64,000 nucleotides of DNA from Cupriavidus basilensis (lineage in GTDB: Bacteria; Pseudomonadota; Gammaproteobacteria; Burkholderiales; Burkholderiaceae): contig NZ_CP062803.1 in NCBI RefSeq assembly GCF_008801925.2, positions 806,001 through 870,000 on the forward strand, read 5' to 3'. This document shows positions 31,726 through 41,319 of this stretch, one piece after another. The notes beneath the pieces were generated by a model that searched no databases, had not been told where the DNA came from, and saw nothing but the letters and a program-made list of their open reading frames with translations. Positions within the stretch are counted from its first letter, which is position 1. Each line of letters starts with the position of its first letter. A program made the translations under genes and the position numbers.

Positions 31726-31786
31726 GAAGTTCTCCTTGGGGTGGTCAGTGTGCAAGCCGGCACCATGCCGGCCAATTTCAAGCGGA

Positions 31787-32560
31787 TCAGGATCCGCCGA
31801 ACCAGTTGTATCCCTGGTCTTCCCAGTAACCGCCGGGATACGTGTTGGTGACGTACAGCGCCATGATGTGCTTGGGGTTCTTGTAGCCAAGCTTGGTCGG
31901 CATGCGCAGTTTCATGGGGAAGCCGTACTTGGGCGGCAGCTTCTCCCCGTCGTAGGTAAAGGTCAGCAGCGTCTGCGGATGCAGCGCGGTAGGCATGTCG
32001 ATGCTGGTGAAGTAGTCGTCGGCGCAGCGAAAGCCTACGTACTTTGCGCTGGTGTCGGCGCCCACGCGATGCAGGAATTCCGAGAAGGGCGTGCCGCCCC
32101 ACTTGCCGATGGCGCTCCAGCCTTCCACGCAGATATGGCGCGTGACCTGCGAGGTCTGCGGCAGCGCGTACAACTGCTCGAGCGTCCACGGATCCTTGCG
32201 CGCCACCATGCCGCCGACTTCCAGCCGGAAATCGGCACCATCGACCTCGGGCACTTCGTCCTCGCCGTAGAAGGCATTGAACGGGAAGGGCCGCGTGATC
32301 ATGGACTCCGCGTAGGTGGGCGCGAGCCGCTTGGGGTCGAACAGCCAGCCTTGCACGCGATCGTTGAAGCGCGATACCGCAGTGAGAAAGCGCTCCACCG
32401 AGGCGTCGTCGGTGAGGCTGCAACCCGTGAGCATCGTCAGCCCGCCCAGCGTGACGGCGCGCTTGGCGAACAGGCGGCGCGACGGCATATCGAGTTCGCG
32501 CACGGCGTCTCGCAGGATCAGGCGCCGGTCAAGCGTGGCGATGGGTTTGGACTTGTTCAT
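31787..32560 (-). CDS. Tat-exported sulfite-oxidase-type molybdopterin enzyme
   Basis: The 257-residue protein has a Tat-type leader PSRRLFAKRAVTLGG with LTGC, which could also be a lipobox. The core contains F-x-G-x-x-E..WTLEQLYALPQ, the Mo-ligand Cys144 in RHICVEGWSAIGKWGG, and the late PMKLRMPTKLGYKNPKHI. This is the sulfite oxidase/YedY fold with one molybdopterin. The preceding gene (same strand) encodes a cytochrome b of the b561 type, the expected electron partner; that differs from the MsrPQ pair. The substrate could be a sulfur oxide or other compound. Confidence 0.88.
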   Translation of the reverse strand: MNKSKPIATLDRRLILRDAVRELDMPSRRLFAKRAVTLGGLTMLTGCSLTDDASVERFLTAVSRFNDRVQGWLFDPKRLAPTYAESMITRPFPFNAFYGEDEVPEVDGADFRLEVGGMVARKDPWTLEQLYALPQTSQVTRHICVEGWSAIGKWGGTPFSEFLHRVGADTSAKYVGFRCADDYFTSIDMPTALHPQTLLTFTYDGEKLPPKYGFPMKLRMPTKLGYKNPKHIMALYVTNTYPGGYWEDQGYNWFGGS

Positions 32561-32629
32561 GGCGGTTCTCCGCGATGCGGCTCTGTGGATTCAGTTCTGT
32601 GGATGCGTTTGCGTGAACACGGCCGGCGA

Positions 32630-33268
32630 TCAGCGGCCGCGCAGCATGATCAGCAGCGTGCGCGGCACCAGCGCCACCATGGCCACATGCACCACGATGA
32701 ACAGCACGATGGCGCTCATGCACACGAAGTGGACCCAGCGCGCCGCGTCATAGCCGCCCATCAGCTCGCGCAGCAGCGGGAATTGCACCGACTTCCAGAT
32801 CGCCAGGCCGGACAGCACCGTGACCACGATGACTACCACCACGCCCAGGTACATGGCCTTCTGGGCCGCGTTGTATTCAGCCAGGTCCGGGTGCGCCAGC
32901 CGGCCGCGCAGCGCCGCGGCGATATCGCGCAACGCGGCGGGCACCGACAGCGGCAGGAAGCGGCGGCGGAACCGTCCGGTGAGAGCGTTCATCAGCAAGT
33001 AAAACAGCCCGTTGGCGACCAGCAGCCACATGGCGGCGAAGTGCCACTGCAGCGCCCCGCCCAGCCATCCGCCGAGCGTGATGCCCTTGGGGAAATGCAG
33101 GCCGAACAGCGGCGACGCGTTATAGATGCGCCAGCCGCTCATCACCATGATGATGACGGCGATGGCATTGAGCCAATGGGTGATGCGCACCCATGCCGGC
33201 TGGATGGAGGCGGACGTTTGTCCGCGGCGGCCGTGTGCTGGCCGCGATAGCTGGGAGGCTGTATCCAC
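32630..33268 (-). CDS. Cytochrome b561-type membrane protein
   Basis: The 212-residue protein has four hydrophobic segments: ITHWLNAIAVIIMVMSGWRIY, WHFAAMWLLVANGLFYLLMN, MYLGVVVVIVVTVLSGLAIW, WVHFVCMSAIVLFIVVHVAMV. His residues in THW, QWHFA and RWVHF/VVHV segments are typical ligands for two b hemes. It should pass electrons between the quinone pool and the downstream molybdoenzyme in the periplasm. The start is GTG at 33268 with GGAG 8 bases upstream; no ATG is well placed. Confidence 0.88.
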   Translation of the reverse strand: MDTASQLSRPAHGRRGQTSASIQPAWVRITHWLNAIAVIIMVMSGWRIYNASPLFGLHFPKGITLGGWLGGALQWHFAAMWLLVANGLFYLLMNALTGRFRRRFLPLSVPAALRDIAAALRGRLAHPDLAEYNAAQKAMYLGVVVVIVVTVLSGLAIWKSVQFPLLRELMGGYDAARWVHFVCMSAIVLFIVVHVAMVALVPRTLLIMLRGR

Positions 33269-33661
33269 CGTCTTTCTCCAATGTGCCGTGGCGCTCGCAG
33301 GTGCGGCTGCTACGGTTTATGTGCCTTTGTCGACGGTGGTGGCACGAACTTACACGCGGGACAGAAATTTTTCTGGCACGCGGGCACGTCGGCAACGGGT
33401 ATCCCCGGAGTCACTCAACGAGCTCGGCGGAAGAAGGTGCGGACTGTTGGGCGACGCATGGACGGCTACCCGCACTCTTGACATTAGCACTCCGCCCGCG
33501 AGACGCCAAAGGCGATCGATGCCCGCCCCCACGGCCCGCTACAATGCTGGCGGGCCGCGCGGCCAGCGCTGTCCCACCGCGCGCGGCCCGGCCTACCCGG
33601 AGCCGCATGCCGCCGCCCCGACACCATCCCCGACACCATCCCCGGACCCCAGGATCTCCGC
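33269..33661. other. Gene-free stretch
   Basis: About 390 bases between divergent genes. A 12-bp tandem duplication CGACACCATCCC lies at 33619-33642. No gene or strong promoter consensus is seen; both flanking genes need promoters here. Confidence 0.4.
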
Positions 33662-34453
33662 ATGCCTTTGACCGCAGAGCAGCTTATCGAATACATGGAC
33701 TTCGCCGCAGGCCTCGCGCAGGCCGCCGGCAACGCCAGCCTGCCGTACTTCCGCAGCGCCCCGGCGGTAGAGGACAAGGGCGGCCGGCACTTCGACCCGG
33801 TCACCGCGGCCGACAAGGCAGCCGAGCGCGCCATGCGCGACCTGATCCTGGCGAAATACCCGGAGCACGGCATCCTGGGCGAAGAAGAAGACCGCGTGGC
33901 CGGCACCTCGCCGCTGACCTGGGTGCTCGATCCCATCGACGGCACCCGTGCCTTCATTACCGGGCTGCCGCTCTGGGGCACCCTGATCGCGCTCAATGAC
34001 GGTCAGCGCCCGGTGATCGGCATCATGGACCAGCCGTTCACGCGCGAGCGGTTCAGCGGCGATGGCAGCCAGGCATGGCTAAACGGTCAGCCCCTGCGTA
34101 CCCGGCCGTGCGCCGACCTGGCGCAGGCCAAGCTGATGTGCACCACGCCGGAGATGTTCGAGGACGCGGCGCAGTTCGCCGCCTTCCGCCGCGTGGCGGA
34201 CGCCGCGCGCATGCAGCGCTACGGCGGCGATTGCTACGCCTACTGCATGGTCGCGGCAGGGCATGTGGATGCCGTGGTCGAGGCCGGCCTGAAGGCCTAC
34301 GACGTGCAGGCGCTGATTCCCATCGTGCAAGGCGCCGGCGGCGTCATGACCAGTTGGACCGGCGGGGATGCGCAACAGGGCGGCACCGTGGTGGCCTGCG
34401 GCGACCCGCGGCTGCACCAGCAGATACTCGCGCTGCTGAATGCGCCTGCTTGA
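33662..34453 (+). CDS. hisN: Histidinol-phosphatase of the inositol monophosphatase family
   Basis: The 263-residue protein has the family motifs GEEE at residues 73-76, DPIDGT at 90-95 with GTRAFITGLPLWG, and the late GGDCYAYC...DAVVEAGLKAYDVQALIPIVQGAGG. These bind the metal ions and phosphate. The GLxxAYDxQAL pattern is typical of HisN, which removes phosphate from L-histidinol phosphate, but other inositol-phosphatase substrates cannot be excluded. It is not near other his genes. AGGATCTCCGC precedes the ATG. Confidence 0.82.
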   Translation: MPLTAEQLIEYMDFAAGLAQAAGNASLPYFRSAPAVEDKGGRHFDPVTAADKAAERAMRDLILAKYPEHGILGEEEDRVAGTSPLTWVLDPIDGTRAFITGLPLWGTLIALNDGQRPVIGIMDQPFTRERFSGDGSQAWLNGQPLRTRPCADLAQAKLMCTTPEMFEDAAQFAAFRRVADAARMQRYGGDCYAYCMVAAGHVDAVVEAGLKAYDVQALIPIVQGAGGVMTSWTGGDAQQGGTVVACGDPRLHQQILALLNAPA

Positions 34454-34588
34454 GCACTCCTGTCGCCCGTGGGCGCCGGCCGGGCTTGCTATCATGCTGG
34501 CCGCAACGTCCGGCGCGGAAAAAAGACGGCCCCGCCAGCACGGTCATCCGGCCCGGACTTAACCATGCAGTAGGAAAGAACCAGAAAC

Positions 34589-35842
34589 ATGATGTCAAAC
34601 GCTTGCGGCCTAGATTTCGGCACGTCCAATTCCACGGTGGGCTGGTGCCGGCCGGGACAACCCACGCTGTTGCCGCTGGAAGATGGCAAGCTCACGCTGC
34701 CCTCCGTGATCTTTTTCCATTCCGAGGATCCGCTAGTCAGCTACGGCCGCGCCGCGCTTGGCGATTACCTGGCGGGCTATGAAGGCCGGCTGATGCGCTC
34801 GCTCAAGAGCCTGCTCGGCACCTCGATGATGGAGGACAGCACCGAGGTCATGGGGCAGGCCATGCCGTTTCGCAAGCTGCTCTCGCACTTCATCGGCGAG
34901 CTCAAGCAGCGCGCCGAGACCTCGGCCGGCGCCAGTTTCGACAAGGTCGTGCTGGGCCGCCCGGTGTTCTTCATCGACGAAGATCCCAAGGCCGACCAGC
35001 TCGCCGAGCAGACGCTGCGCGAGATCGCGGCGGATGCCGGCTTCAAGGACATCGAGTTCCAGTACGAGCCAATCGCCGCGGCCTTCGACTATGAAGCCAC
35101 GATCGCGCGCGAGGAACTGGTGCTGGTGGCCGACATCGGCGGCGGCACTTCCGACTTCTCGCTGGTGCGCCTGTCACCCGAGCGGGCCGGCAAGGTCGAC
35201 CGGCGTGGCGACATCCTGGCCAACGGCGGCGTGCACATCGGCGGCACGGACTTCGACAAGAGCTTGAGCCTGGCGAGCGTGATGCCGTTCCTGGGCCTGG
35301 GCAGCGAGCTGCGCAACGGCAAGGCGATGCCTTCGGGCCAGTATTTCGACCTGGCGAGCTGGCACACCATCAACCTGGTCTACACCCGCAAGGCGTGGTC
35401 GCACGTGATGGACAACTATCGCGATGCGGCCGACAAGGTCAAGCTGGACCGCCTGATCAGCCTGATCAAGCAGCGCGCCGGTCACTGGCTCGCGATCCAG
35501 GTGGAAGCCGCCAAGATCGCCTTGTCGGGCGAGCCGCAGACGCAGCTCGACCTGGGGCGCATCGCCCCGGGCGAGACCATGGCGATCAGCCGCGCTGACT
35601 TTGACCAGTCCATTGCGAAGCTGGTTGGCAAGACCGAGGTGACGGTGCAGGCGTTGTTGCGCGATGCGGGCGTACAGGCGGATGCGATCGACACCGTATT
35701 GTTTACCGGCGGATCCAGCAGCGTGCCTTTGTTGCGTGAGCGGCTGTCCGAGCTGATCCCCGGTGCGCAGCGGATCGAGGGCGATCTGTTTGGCGGCATT
35801 GGTTCCGGGCTGGCGCTGGATGCCCGGCGCAAGTTCGGGTGA
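34589..35842 (+). CDS. yegD: Hsp70-family chaperone, YegD-like
   Basis: The 417-residue protein has the actin/Hsp70 ATPase signatures LDFGTSNSTVGW, VADIGGGTSDFSLV and VLFTGGSSSVPLL, but no C-terminal substrate-binding domain, as in YegD. An ATP-dependent folding role is suggested but not shown for the family. Two ATGs abut (34589 and 34592). AGGAAAG is upstream. It ends just before the hexanucleotide repeat at 35865. Confidence 0.88.
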   Translation: MMSNACGLDFGTSNSTVGWCRPGQPTLLPLEDGKLTLPSVIFFHSEDPLVSYGRAALGDYLAGYEGRLMRSLKSLLGTSMMEDSTEVMGQAMPFRKLLSHFIGELKQRAETSAGASFDKVVLGRPVFFIDEDPKADQLAEQTLREIAADAGFKDIEFQYEPIAAAFDYEATIAREELVLVADIGGGTSDFSLVRLSPERAGKVDRRGDILANGGVHIGGTDFDKSLSLASVMPFLGLGSELRNGKAMPSGQYFDLASWHTINLVYTRKAWSHVMDNYRDAADKVKLDRLISLIKQRAGHWLAIQVEAAKIALSGEPQTQLDLGRIAPGETMAISRADFDQSIAKLVGKTEVTVQALLRDAGVQADAIDTVLFTGGSSSVPLLRERLSELIPGAQRIEGDLFGGIGSGLALDARRKFG

Positions 35843-35864
35843 GGGGATTGGGTGGGGTAGGTTG

Positions 35865-35911
35865 ACTGCAACTGCAACTGCAACTGCAACTGCAACTGCA
35901 ACTGCAACTGC
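35865..35911 (+). repeat. Hexanucleotide microsatellite (ACTGCA)7.8
   Basis: Forty-seven bases of uninterrupted ACTGCA repeat begin 23 bases after the yegD stop. Such perfect short tandem repeats can vary in copy number by slippage. Confidence 0.95.
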
Positions 35912-35929
35912 TTAACGTCAAGGGCAACT

Positions 35930-36140
35930 GCAGTTTCACCACCCCTGCGGGGCGGCGACCTACTTTCTTGTCTCGCCAAGAAAGTAGGCAAAGAAGGCGA
36001 CCCGGATGCGGCGAAAGACTCCTCGTCGCCAGACCAAAAGAGCGGCCGGGACCCAAACTCACATCGCCTTAAGGCGATGCTCAGACATGGGTCCCTCGTT
36101 TCCGCTCTTTTGGCCTGACGACGAGGCGCCGCATAACGGG
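35930..36140. repeat. Hairpin-rich intergenic element
   Basis: Two nested inverted repeats lie here. One is CCTACTTTCTT/AAGAAAGTAGG at 35959-35969 and 35978-35988. The second pairs about 36006-36066 with about 36085-36137 (shared blocks ATGCGGCG, CTCGTCG, CCAAAAGAGCGG, GGGACCCA) around ACATCGCCTTAAGGCGATG. The CTTTCTT...AAGAAAGTAGGCAAAGAA block recalls dispersed Burkholderiales intergenic repeats. No gene is seen in 35843-36337. Confidence 0.75.
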
Positions 36141-36337
36141 AGATTCAAACCTCCACGGCTACACGGAATATCGTTTTCTGCTCTCTCTGGTTCGCTCCCC
36201 CCACGCAATGGGAGGGGCCGGACGGGCGCTGGCAAGAGCAAGATGCCCTAGACCGCCGCTTCTGGCCGGGTGCCGTCCGTCATCCCCGCATGCTAATGTC
36301 CCATCTTCGCGAATTCGCGTTTTCGAAGAGGCACCAC

Positions 36338-37357
36338 ATGCATGCGGGTATCGTCGAAGCCAGCTACGGCTCCGATCCGGTTGGCCTGGTCAGCGGCTTT
36401 CGCTTCCTGCCCGGCGAGCCGGGCCAGCCCATCGATTCCGCCGGGGCGGCCGCGTGGCTCGGGCAGCCCCCGCCGGGCGACGAGTTTCTTTGGCTGCACT
36501 TCAATCTGTCGCATAGCGCGTGCGAGCGCTGGCTCAAGGGCCAGCTCGACCTGCCCGAGGCATTCTTCGAGGCGCTGCGAGAGGGCTCGCGCTCCACACG
36601 CATCGAGCGCCTGGACACGGCGCTGCTTGCGGTGGTCAACGACGTGATCTACAACTTTGGCGTGGCCACCACCGATATCTCCACGCTATGGGCCTGTGCC
36701 GACCGCCGCATCCTGGTGACAGCGCGCATGAAGCCGTTGCGCTCGGTCGACCAGCTGCGCGCCTCGGTGCGCCAGGGCGAGTTGTTCCACACGCCGCTGG
36801 CGCTGCTGGTGCATTTGCTGCGCGACCAGGCCGATGTCCTGGTGCGCATCGTGCGCGAAACCAGCGTGACCGTGGACCAGGTCGAGGACCGCCTGCTCTC
36901 GCATCGTTTGCATGGCAACCGCGCGGAGCTTGGCTCCATGCGCCGCGGCCTGGTGCGCTTGCAGCGGCTGCTCGCGCCCGAGCCTGGCGCGCTGTTCCGC
37001 CTGCTCAACCGGCCGCCAGCCTGGCTGCAGGACCAGGACATCCAGGATCTGCGCTCCTCCACCGAAGAGTTCTCCCTGGTGCTGAGCGACCTGGCCGCGC
37101 TGGTCGAGCGCATCAAGCTGCTGCAGGAAGAGATCGCGGCCAAGCTCAACGAGCAGACCAACCGCACGCTGTTCACGCTGACGCTGGTCACCGTGCTGGC
37201 GTTGCCGATCAATATTGTCGCCGGCTTCTTCGGCATGAACGTGGGCGGGATTCCGCTGGCGGACCATCCGCATGGTTTCTGGGTGCTGGTGGTGCTGGTG
37301 GCCAGCTTCACCGTGCTGGCCGGGCGCTGGGCCTTCCGCAAGCAGGGCAGTTACTGA
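36338..37357 (+). CDS. zntB: CorA-type divalent cation transporter (ZntB-like)
   Basis: The 339-residue protein ends with two membrane segments; the first carries FFGMN at residues about 297-301, the CorA/ZntB gate signature, followed by VGGIPL. The N-terminal 260 residues are the cytoplasmic funnel with long helices (QVEDRLLSHRLHGNRAELGSMRRGLVRLQRLL). The layout WLHFNLSHSACERWL and R-x-E-R-L-D-x-x-L-x-x-V-N-D is characteristic of ZntB, a zinc transporter. Start: ATG 36338 with GAAGAGG upstream; one at 36290 is possible. Transported ion is inferred. Confidence 0.87.
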   Translation: MHAGIVEASYGSDPVGLVSGFRFLPGEPGQPIDSAGAAAWLGQPPPGDEFLWLHFNLSHSACERWLKGQLDLPEAFFEALREGSRSTRIERLDTALLAVVNDVIYNFGVATTDISTLWACADRRILVTARMKPLRSVDQLRASVRQGELFHTPLALLVHLLRDQADVLVRIVRETSVTVDQVEDRLLSHRLHGNRAELGSMRRGLVRLQRLLAPEPGALFRLLNRPPAWLQDQDIQDLRSSTEEFSLVLSDLAALVERIKLLQEEIAAKLNEQTNRTLFTLTLVTVLALPINIVAGFFGMNVGGIPLADHPHGFWVLVVLVASFTVLAGRWAFRKQGSY

Positions 37358-37439
37358 GCACGCGGGTAAAGAGTCACGGGCCCGTCACATCTCCCGGTTA
37401 GCCTGCCAGTCACGACGTTGTTGCGAACAGGAGTTAGCG

Positions 37440-38357
37440 ATGAGACCAGACGAGAATGAGCTGATTCGGCGCATCCACCGCGAGGTGGCCGATCACTATG
37501 ACGAAGAACTCGAACTGGAGCTGGAAGACCACCATGTCGATACGCTGTTCGGCGAAGCCGGCGGCGGCCTGGACGACGACGAGCGGGCTGCGCGGCGGCT
37601 TTACTTCCGCGAGCTGTTCCGGCTGCAGGGCGAACTGGTCAAGCTGCAAAGCTGGGTGGTGGAGACCGGCCACAAGGTCGTGATCCTGTTTGAAGGGCGC
37701 GACGCGGCCGGCAAAGGCGGCGTGATCAAGCGCATCACCCAGCGGCTCAATCCGCGCGTGGCCCGGGTGGCGGCGCTGCCGGCGCCCAACGACCGCGAAC
37801 GCACCCAGTGGTATTTCCAGCGCTATGTCTCGCACCTGCCCGCGGCGGGCGAGATCGTGCTGTTCGACCGCAGCTGGTACAACCGCGCTGGCGTGGAGCA
37901 CGTGATGGGCTTTTGCACCGACGACCAGTACGAAGAGTTTTTCCGCTCGGTGCCGGAGTTCGAACGCATGCTGGTGCGCTCCGGCATCCAGGTGATCAAG
38001 TACTGGTTCTCGATCTCGGACGAAGAGCAGCATCTGCGCTTCCTCTCCCGCATCCACGATCCGCTCAAGCAGTGGAAGCTCAGCCCGATGGATCTCGAAT
38101 CCCGCCGGCGCTGGGAGGATTACACCCGCGCCAAGGAAATCATGCTGGAGCGCACGCATATCGACGAGGCGCCGTGGTGGGTGGTGCAGGCGGTCGACAA
38201 GAAAAAGGCGCGCCTCAATTGCATCCATCACCTGCTGCAGCAGATGCCTTATGAAGAGCGCGTGCAGCCGCCCGTGGTGCTGCCGCAGCGCGAGCGGCAT
38301 GACGACTACTCGCGCCAGCCGGTGCCGGACAACATGATCGTGCCGGAAGTCTACTGA
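37440..38357 (+). CDS. ppk2: Polyphosphate kinase 2 (PPK2 family)
   Basis: The 305-residue protein contains the PPK2 core: ELVKLQSWVVETGHKVVILFEGRDAAGKGG with Walker A at 86-94, then RTQWYFQRYVSHLPAAGEIVLFDRSWYNR with the Walker B Asp143, and HLRFLSRIHDPLKQWKLSPMD. PPK2 enzymes move phosphate between polyphosphate and nucleoside di- or monophosphates. The acidic N-terminal extension of about 60 residues is common in class I. GGAG is 7 bases before the ATG. It follows zntB by 82 bases in the same direction. Confidence 0.93.
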   Translation: MRPDENELIRRIHREVADHYDEELELELEDHHVDTLFGEAGGGLDDDERAARRLYFRELFRLQGELVKLQSWVVETGHKVVILFEGRDAAGKGGVIKRITQRLNPRVARVAALPAPNDRERTQWYFQRYVSHLPAAGEIVLFDRSWYNRAGVEHVMGFCTDDQYEEFFRSVPEFERMLVRSGIQVIKYWFSISDEEQHLRFLSRIHDPLKQWKLSPMDLESRRRWEDYTRAKEIMLERTHIDEAPWWVVQAVDKKKARLNCIHHLLQQMPYEERVQPPVVLPQRERHDDYSRQPVPDNMIVPEVY

Positions 38358-38453
38358 GCCTTCTTTTTCGCGCGCCGGCAGCCCATGCCGTAGCCGGCGG
38401 CGCTGTCGAGCCGGCTGATATTGAGGCAGGCAGACTTCGCGCTCATGGCGTAC

Positions 38454-39338
38454 TCATGGCGTACTCACGCAACCGGCGCGCTGCAGGATGAAGCCGGCCA
38501 CGTCGTCGCGCACGGGTGCCAGCCAATGCAGCGGGTCGGCGAACACGCCAATCAGCAACGTGTGGGAGAGCCGCGCATAACTGCGGAACCGCACGGGTAC
38601 GCCGCGCTGTTCCAGCCGCGCTGCCATTTGCGCGGAGTTGCGCAGCGGGTCGATCAGGCGGTCGCCGTCGTCCACGCCGATGAAGGCTGCGGGTGAGCGT
38701 GCATCGGCGTAGTCGATGGGCTGGGAGCCAGGCGGGTAGTCAGGGTGATGGAACACCGGCTGCGCCTGGCGGTTCTCGATCGGCAGGAAATCGTAGGCCC
38801 CTGCCAGCCCGATCCAGCCACGCAGCAGGGCGGGGCTCATGTCGAAGCGGCCGAGCCAGCGCGCATCGAGCGCGAGCATGGCGGCGTTGTAGCCACCCGC
38901 GCTGTGTCCCATCAGGAACAGCCGTTGCGGGTCGCCGCCGTAGCTGGCGATCTCGCGGCGCGTCCACGCGACCGCGCGCGCGTTGTCCACCAGGAAATCC
39001 GGATAGCTGACTTCGGGATAGAGGCGATAGTCCGGGATCACGGTCAGGATGCCGTGCGCGGCCAGCGCTGCCGCGACGAAGGCGTAGTCGGCCTTTTCCC
39101 CGCTGTTCCAGGTGCCCCCATAGAAGAACACCACGACCGGCGCCTGGCCCGGGCACACCGGCTGGCGCGGCGCGTAGATGTCGAGCCTGGCGCGTTCGCC
39201 GTCGCCGTAAGGCACGTTGGCGCTCAGGGCATAGGCTTTGCTTTGGGTTAGACCATTGAGCACGTCCGCCGTGGAGCAGGCGCCAAGGCCGACCAGCGGC
39301 AGTGCCAGCAGGAGCGGAAGAAAGCGCGGTCTGGGCAT
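38454..39338 (-). CDS. Lipoprotein alpha/beta hydrolase
   Basis: The 294-residue protein has a lipobox VGLGAC after a hydrophobic stretch (residues 5-18), so it is likely a lipoprotein. The core shows VVVFFYGGTWNSG (oxyanion hole), the nucleophile elbow MGHSAGGYN with Ser146, and a late LSHTLLIG with a possible His. This fits Ser hydrolases of the esterase/lipase family acting in the envelope. Start: ATG 39338 with GAAGAGG upstream; upstream in-frame starts add 36 residues without a signal. The stop lies in an 11-bp tandem duplication (38443-38464). Confidence 0.85.
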   Translation of the reverse strand: MPRPRFLPLLLALPLVGLGACSTADVLNGLTQSKAYALSANVPYGDGERARLDIYAPRQPVCPGQAPVVVFFYGGTWNSGEKADYAFVAAALAAHGILTVIPDYRLYPEVSYPDFLVDNARAVAWTRREIASYGGDPQRLFLMGHSAGGYNAAMLALDARWLGRFDMSPALLRGWIGLAGAYDFLPIENRQAQPVFHHPDYPPGSQPIDYADARSPAAFIGVDDGDRLIDPLRNSAQMAARLEQRGVPVRFRSYARLSHTLLIGVFADPLHWLAPVRDDVAGFILQRAGCVSTP

Positions 39339-39556
39339 CGGCAAGGCTTCCTCTTCGGTGGTTTCTTCAAGCGCTGCCAGCCATTCTTGCATAGTCCCCG
39401 TGCGCAGTGCGGCATGGCCTGCCCGCCGGGGCTGGTACGGACGCACAGAAAGTTTCCCCCTCGTTAAAGCTCCTGTCCCGGATGCCGTTATTTCTTTGGC
39501 TTAGGCCTCGTGCGCCCAGGCCGGCATCCACAGAACAAGAATCGGAGCTTTAGTAC

Positions 39557-41221
39557 ATGAGGGGTCCTCTCTTGCGCCAACGCGCAGGCCTGCTCGCTGC
39601 CCTGCTGGCCGCGATGTCGGTCGCCGCCTGCGGTGGCGGCGGCGGCGATGCGCCGGCTGCGGCAACCGCGAGTCCTTCCGTGCCGGTCGCCAGCGCCCCC
39701 GTGCCGCCCACGCTGGCGCCGGCCTGCGGCGGCTGCAGTGCCGTGGATGCCAACGATTACTCGGGTTCCGGCGTCGGCGTCTGGTCCGCCTCCAACACCA
39801 CCGGTGCGCCAGCCGATGTGCCCGTTGCCATCGGCGGCGTGAACGGCAAGGCCGTGACGCTGCTGTACACCAACGGCGCCACGGCACAGGCCATGCCGGC
39901 CGGCCTGTCGCTGTCGGTGATCCAATCCGTGCTGGGCAACCTCTCGATTCAGTCGGTCTCCACGGGGCAGGACGAACAAACGCTGCGCGACATTGGCGAG
40001 TTCAACCGCGCCGGCTGGGCGGCAATGGCCGGCGGCAAGCAGGTGGCCAGCCTTTCCGAAATCGCACCGCCACCGCCGCTCGCCTCCGTGGTCAACGATA
40101 CCAAGAGCTGGTATCACACCGACGGCACGCGCCGCGCGGCCACGCTGGTCAAGCAAGTCAGCACGGCAGACGCCACCACCGTCAACATCTGGGTGGAGAG
40201 CACCGAGTCGGCGCCCGGCAAGGTCACCGGCACCCTCGTCGACACGCTGGCTGCCGCCTTCGCCGGCGGCGGCGGCATCTACGACATGCTGACCTCGGTC
40301 GGCGGCCCGCTATGGGGTGCGCACAGCTACAGCAACCTGATCGCCGGCAGCGGCCAGCCGGTGGATATCGTCGTGCTCAACTTCGACAACAACAACACGC
40401 CATTCGGCACCGTGGGCTATTTCTGGGGCCTGCACAACCTGAAGGCCACCTCGGATCCGCGCAGCAACGAGTCGCTGTCGCTCTATCTCGATTCCGAGAC
40501 CTTGTACCTGGGCGGCGCCGCAGGCCTGAAGTCGATGAAGATGACGATGGCGCACGAGGGGATGCATATGCAGAACTTCTATCGCCGCGGTGTCAAGGCC
40601 GGCCAGCAGTACGCATTCGACAGCTGGCTGGAAGAGATGTCCGCGATGATGATGGAGGACTTCGCCAGCCAGACCATCGACCCCACCTACAACGCGATCC
40701 GCGACGTGCGTTTCCGGGACTACGTGAGCTACGGCAACGGCAACTTCAACTGCAATATGCTGAATTTCACGGGTTTCGGCGCCACCTGCGAGAGCTATTC
40801 GGTGTCGGGCAGCTTCGGCGGCTTCCTGGACCGGCAACTCGGCCTGGCCTTCTACAAGGACTTGCTGGGCCGGACTTCCAGCGCGGACTCCAAGACCGTG
40901 CTCGACCAGGCCATCCAGGCCGCGCGCCCGGACTCCGGCTTCAGCCAGGAACTGTTGCGCTGGAGCGTCACCAGCAATTCGCTGATGCCAGCCGCCACGT
41001 CGCCGGCGCGCTACGGCTACCCAGCCCGTGTCGATGGCGGCTTTACGCTCCCGCTGATCGATCCGGACCTGTTCCGCGCCTCGCGCAAGCTGCCGGTGGC
41101 CGTGCCCGCCACGCTGCAGCCGTACGGTAGTTTCCCGGTGGTTCGCAGCAATGTGGGCGCGACGTTCAGCGAGACCGTGCGCGTGCCTGCCGGCACTACG
41201 CTATCCGTCGTGGTGTACTGA
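39557..41221 (+). CDS. Lipoprotein metallopeptidase, M30-like
   Basis: The 554-residue protein has a lipobox MSVAACGGGGG, a Pro/Ala/Ser linker, and a catalytic zinc motif HEGMH (H333, E334, H337) in KMTMAHEGMHMQNFY, followed by WLEEMSAMMMED with a probable Glu ligand near 359. The layout (HExxH, then E about 22-24 residues later) is that of M30-type (hyicolysin-like) peptidases. The C-terminal 150 residues appear to be beta-rich. It is probably anchored in the envelope. GGAG is 9 bases before the ATG. Confidence 0.78.
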   Translation: MRGPLLRQRAGLLAALLAAMSVAACGGGGGDAPAAATASPSVPVASAPVPPTLAPACGGCSAVDANDYSGSGVGVWSASNTTGAPADVPVAIGGVNGKAVTLLYTNGATAQAMPAGLSLSVIQSVLGNLSIQSVSTGQDEQTLRDIGEFNRAGWAAMAGGKQVASLSEIAPPPPLASVVNDTKSWYHTDGTRRAATLVKQVSTADATTVNIWVESTESAPGKVTGTLVDTLAAAFAGGGGIYDMLTSVGGPLWGAHSYSNLIAGSGQPVDIVVLNFDNNNTPFGTVGYFWGLHNLKATSDPRSNESLSLYLDSETLYLGGAAGLKSMKMTMAHEGMHMQNFYRRGVKAGQQYAFDSWLEEMSAMMMEDFASQTIDPTYNAIRDVRFRDYVSYGNGNFNCNMLNFTGFGATCESYSVSGSFGGFLDRQLGLAFYKDLLGRTSSADSKTVLDQAIQAARPDSGFSQELLRWSVTSNSLMPAATSPARYGYPARVDGGFTLPLIDPDLFRASRKLPVAVPATLQPYGSFPVVRSNVGATFSETVRVPAGTTLSVVVY

Positions 41222-41319
41222 CTGTACTGAACGCGCTAAGCGCAGGCTCGCCGGAGCTTGCGCCGGCGGCTCCCGGGCGGCGATGTCCGCCGCCCGGACT
41301 TGTCAATCCAACTAATCTC

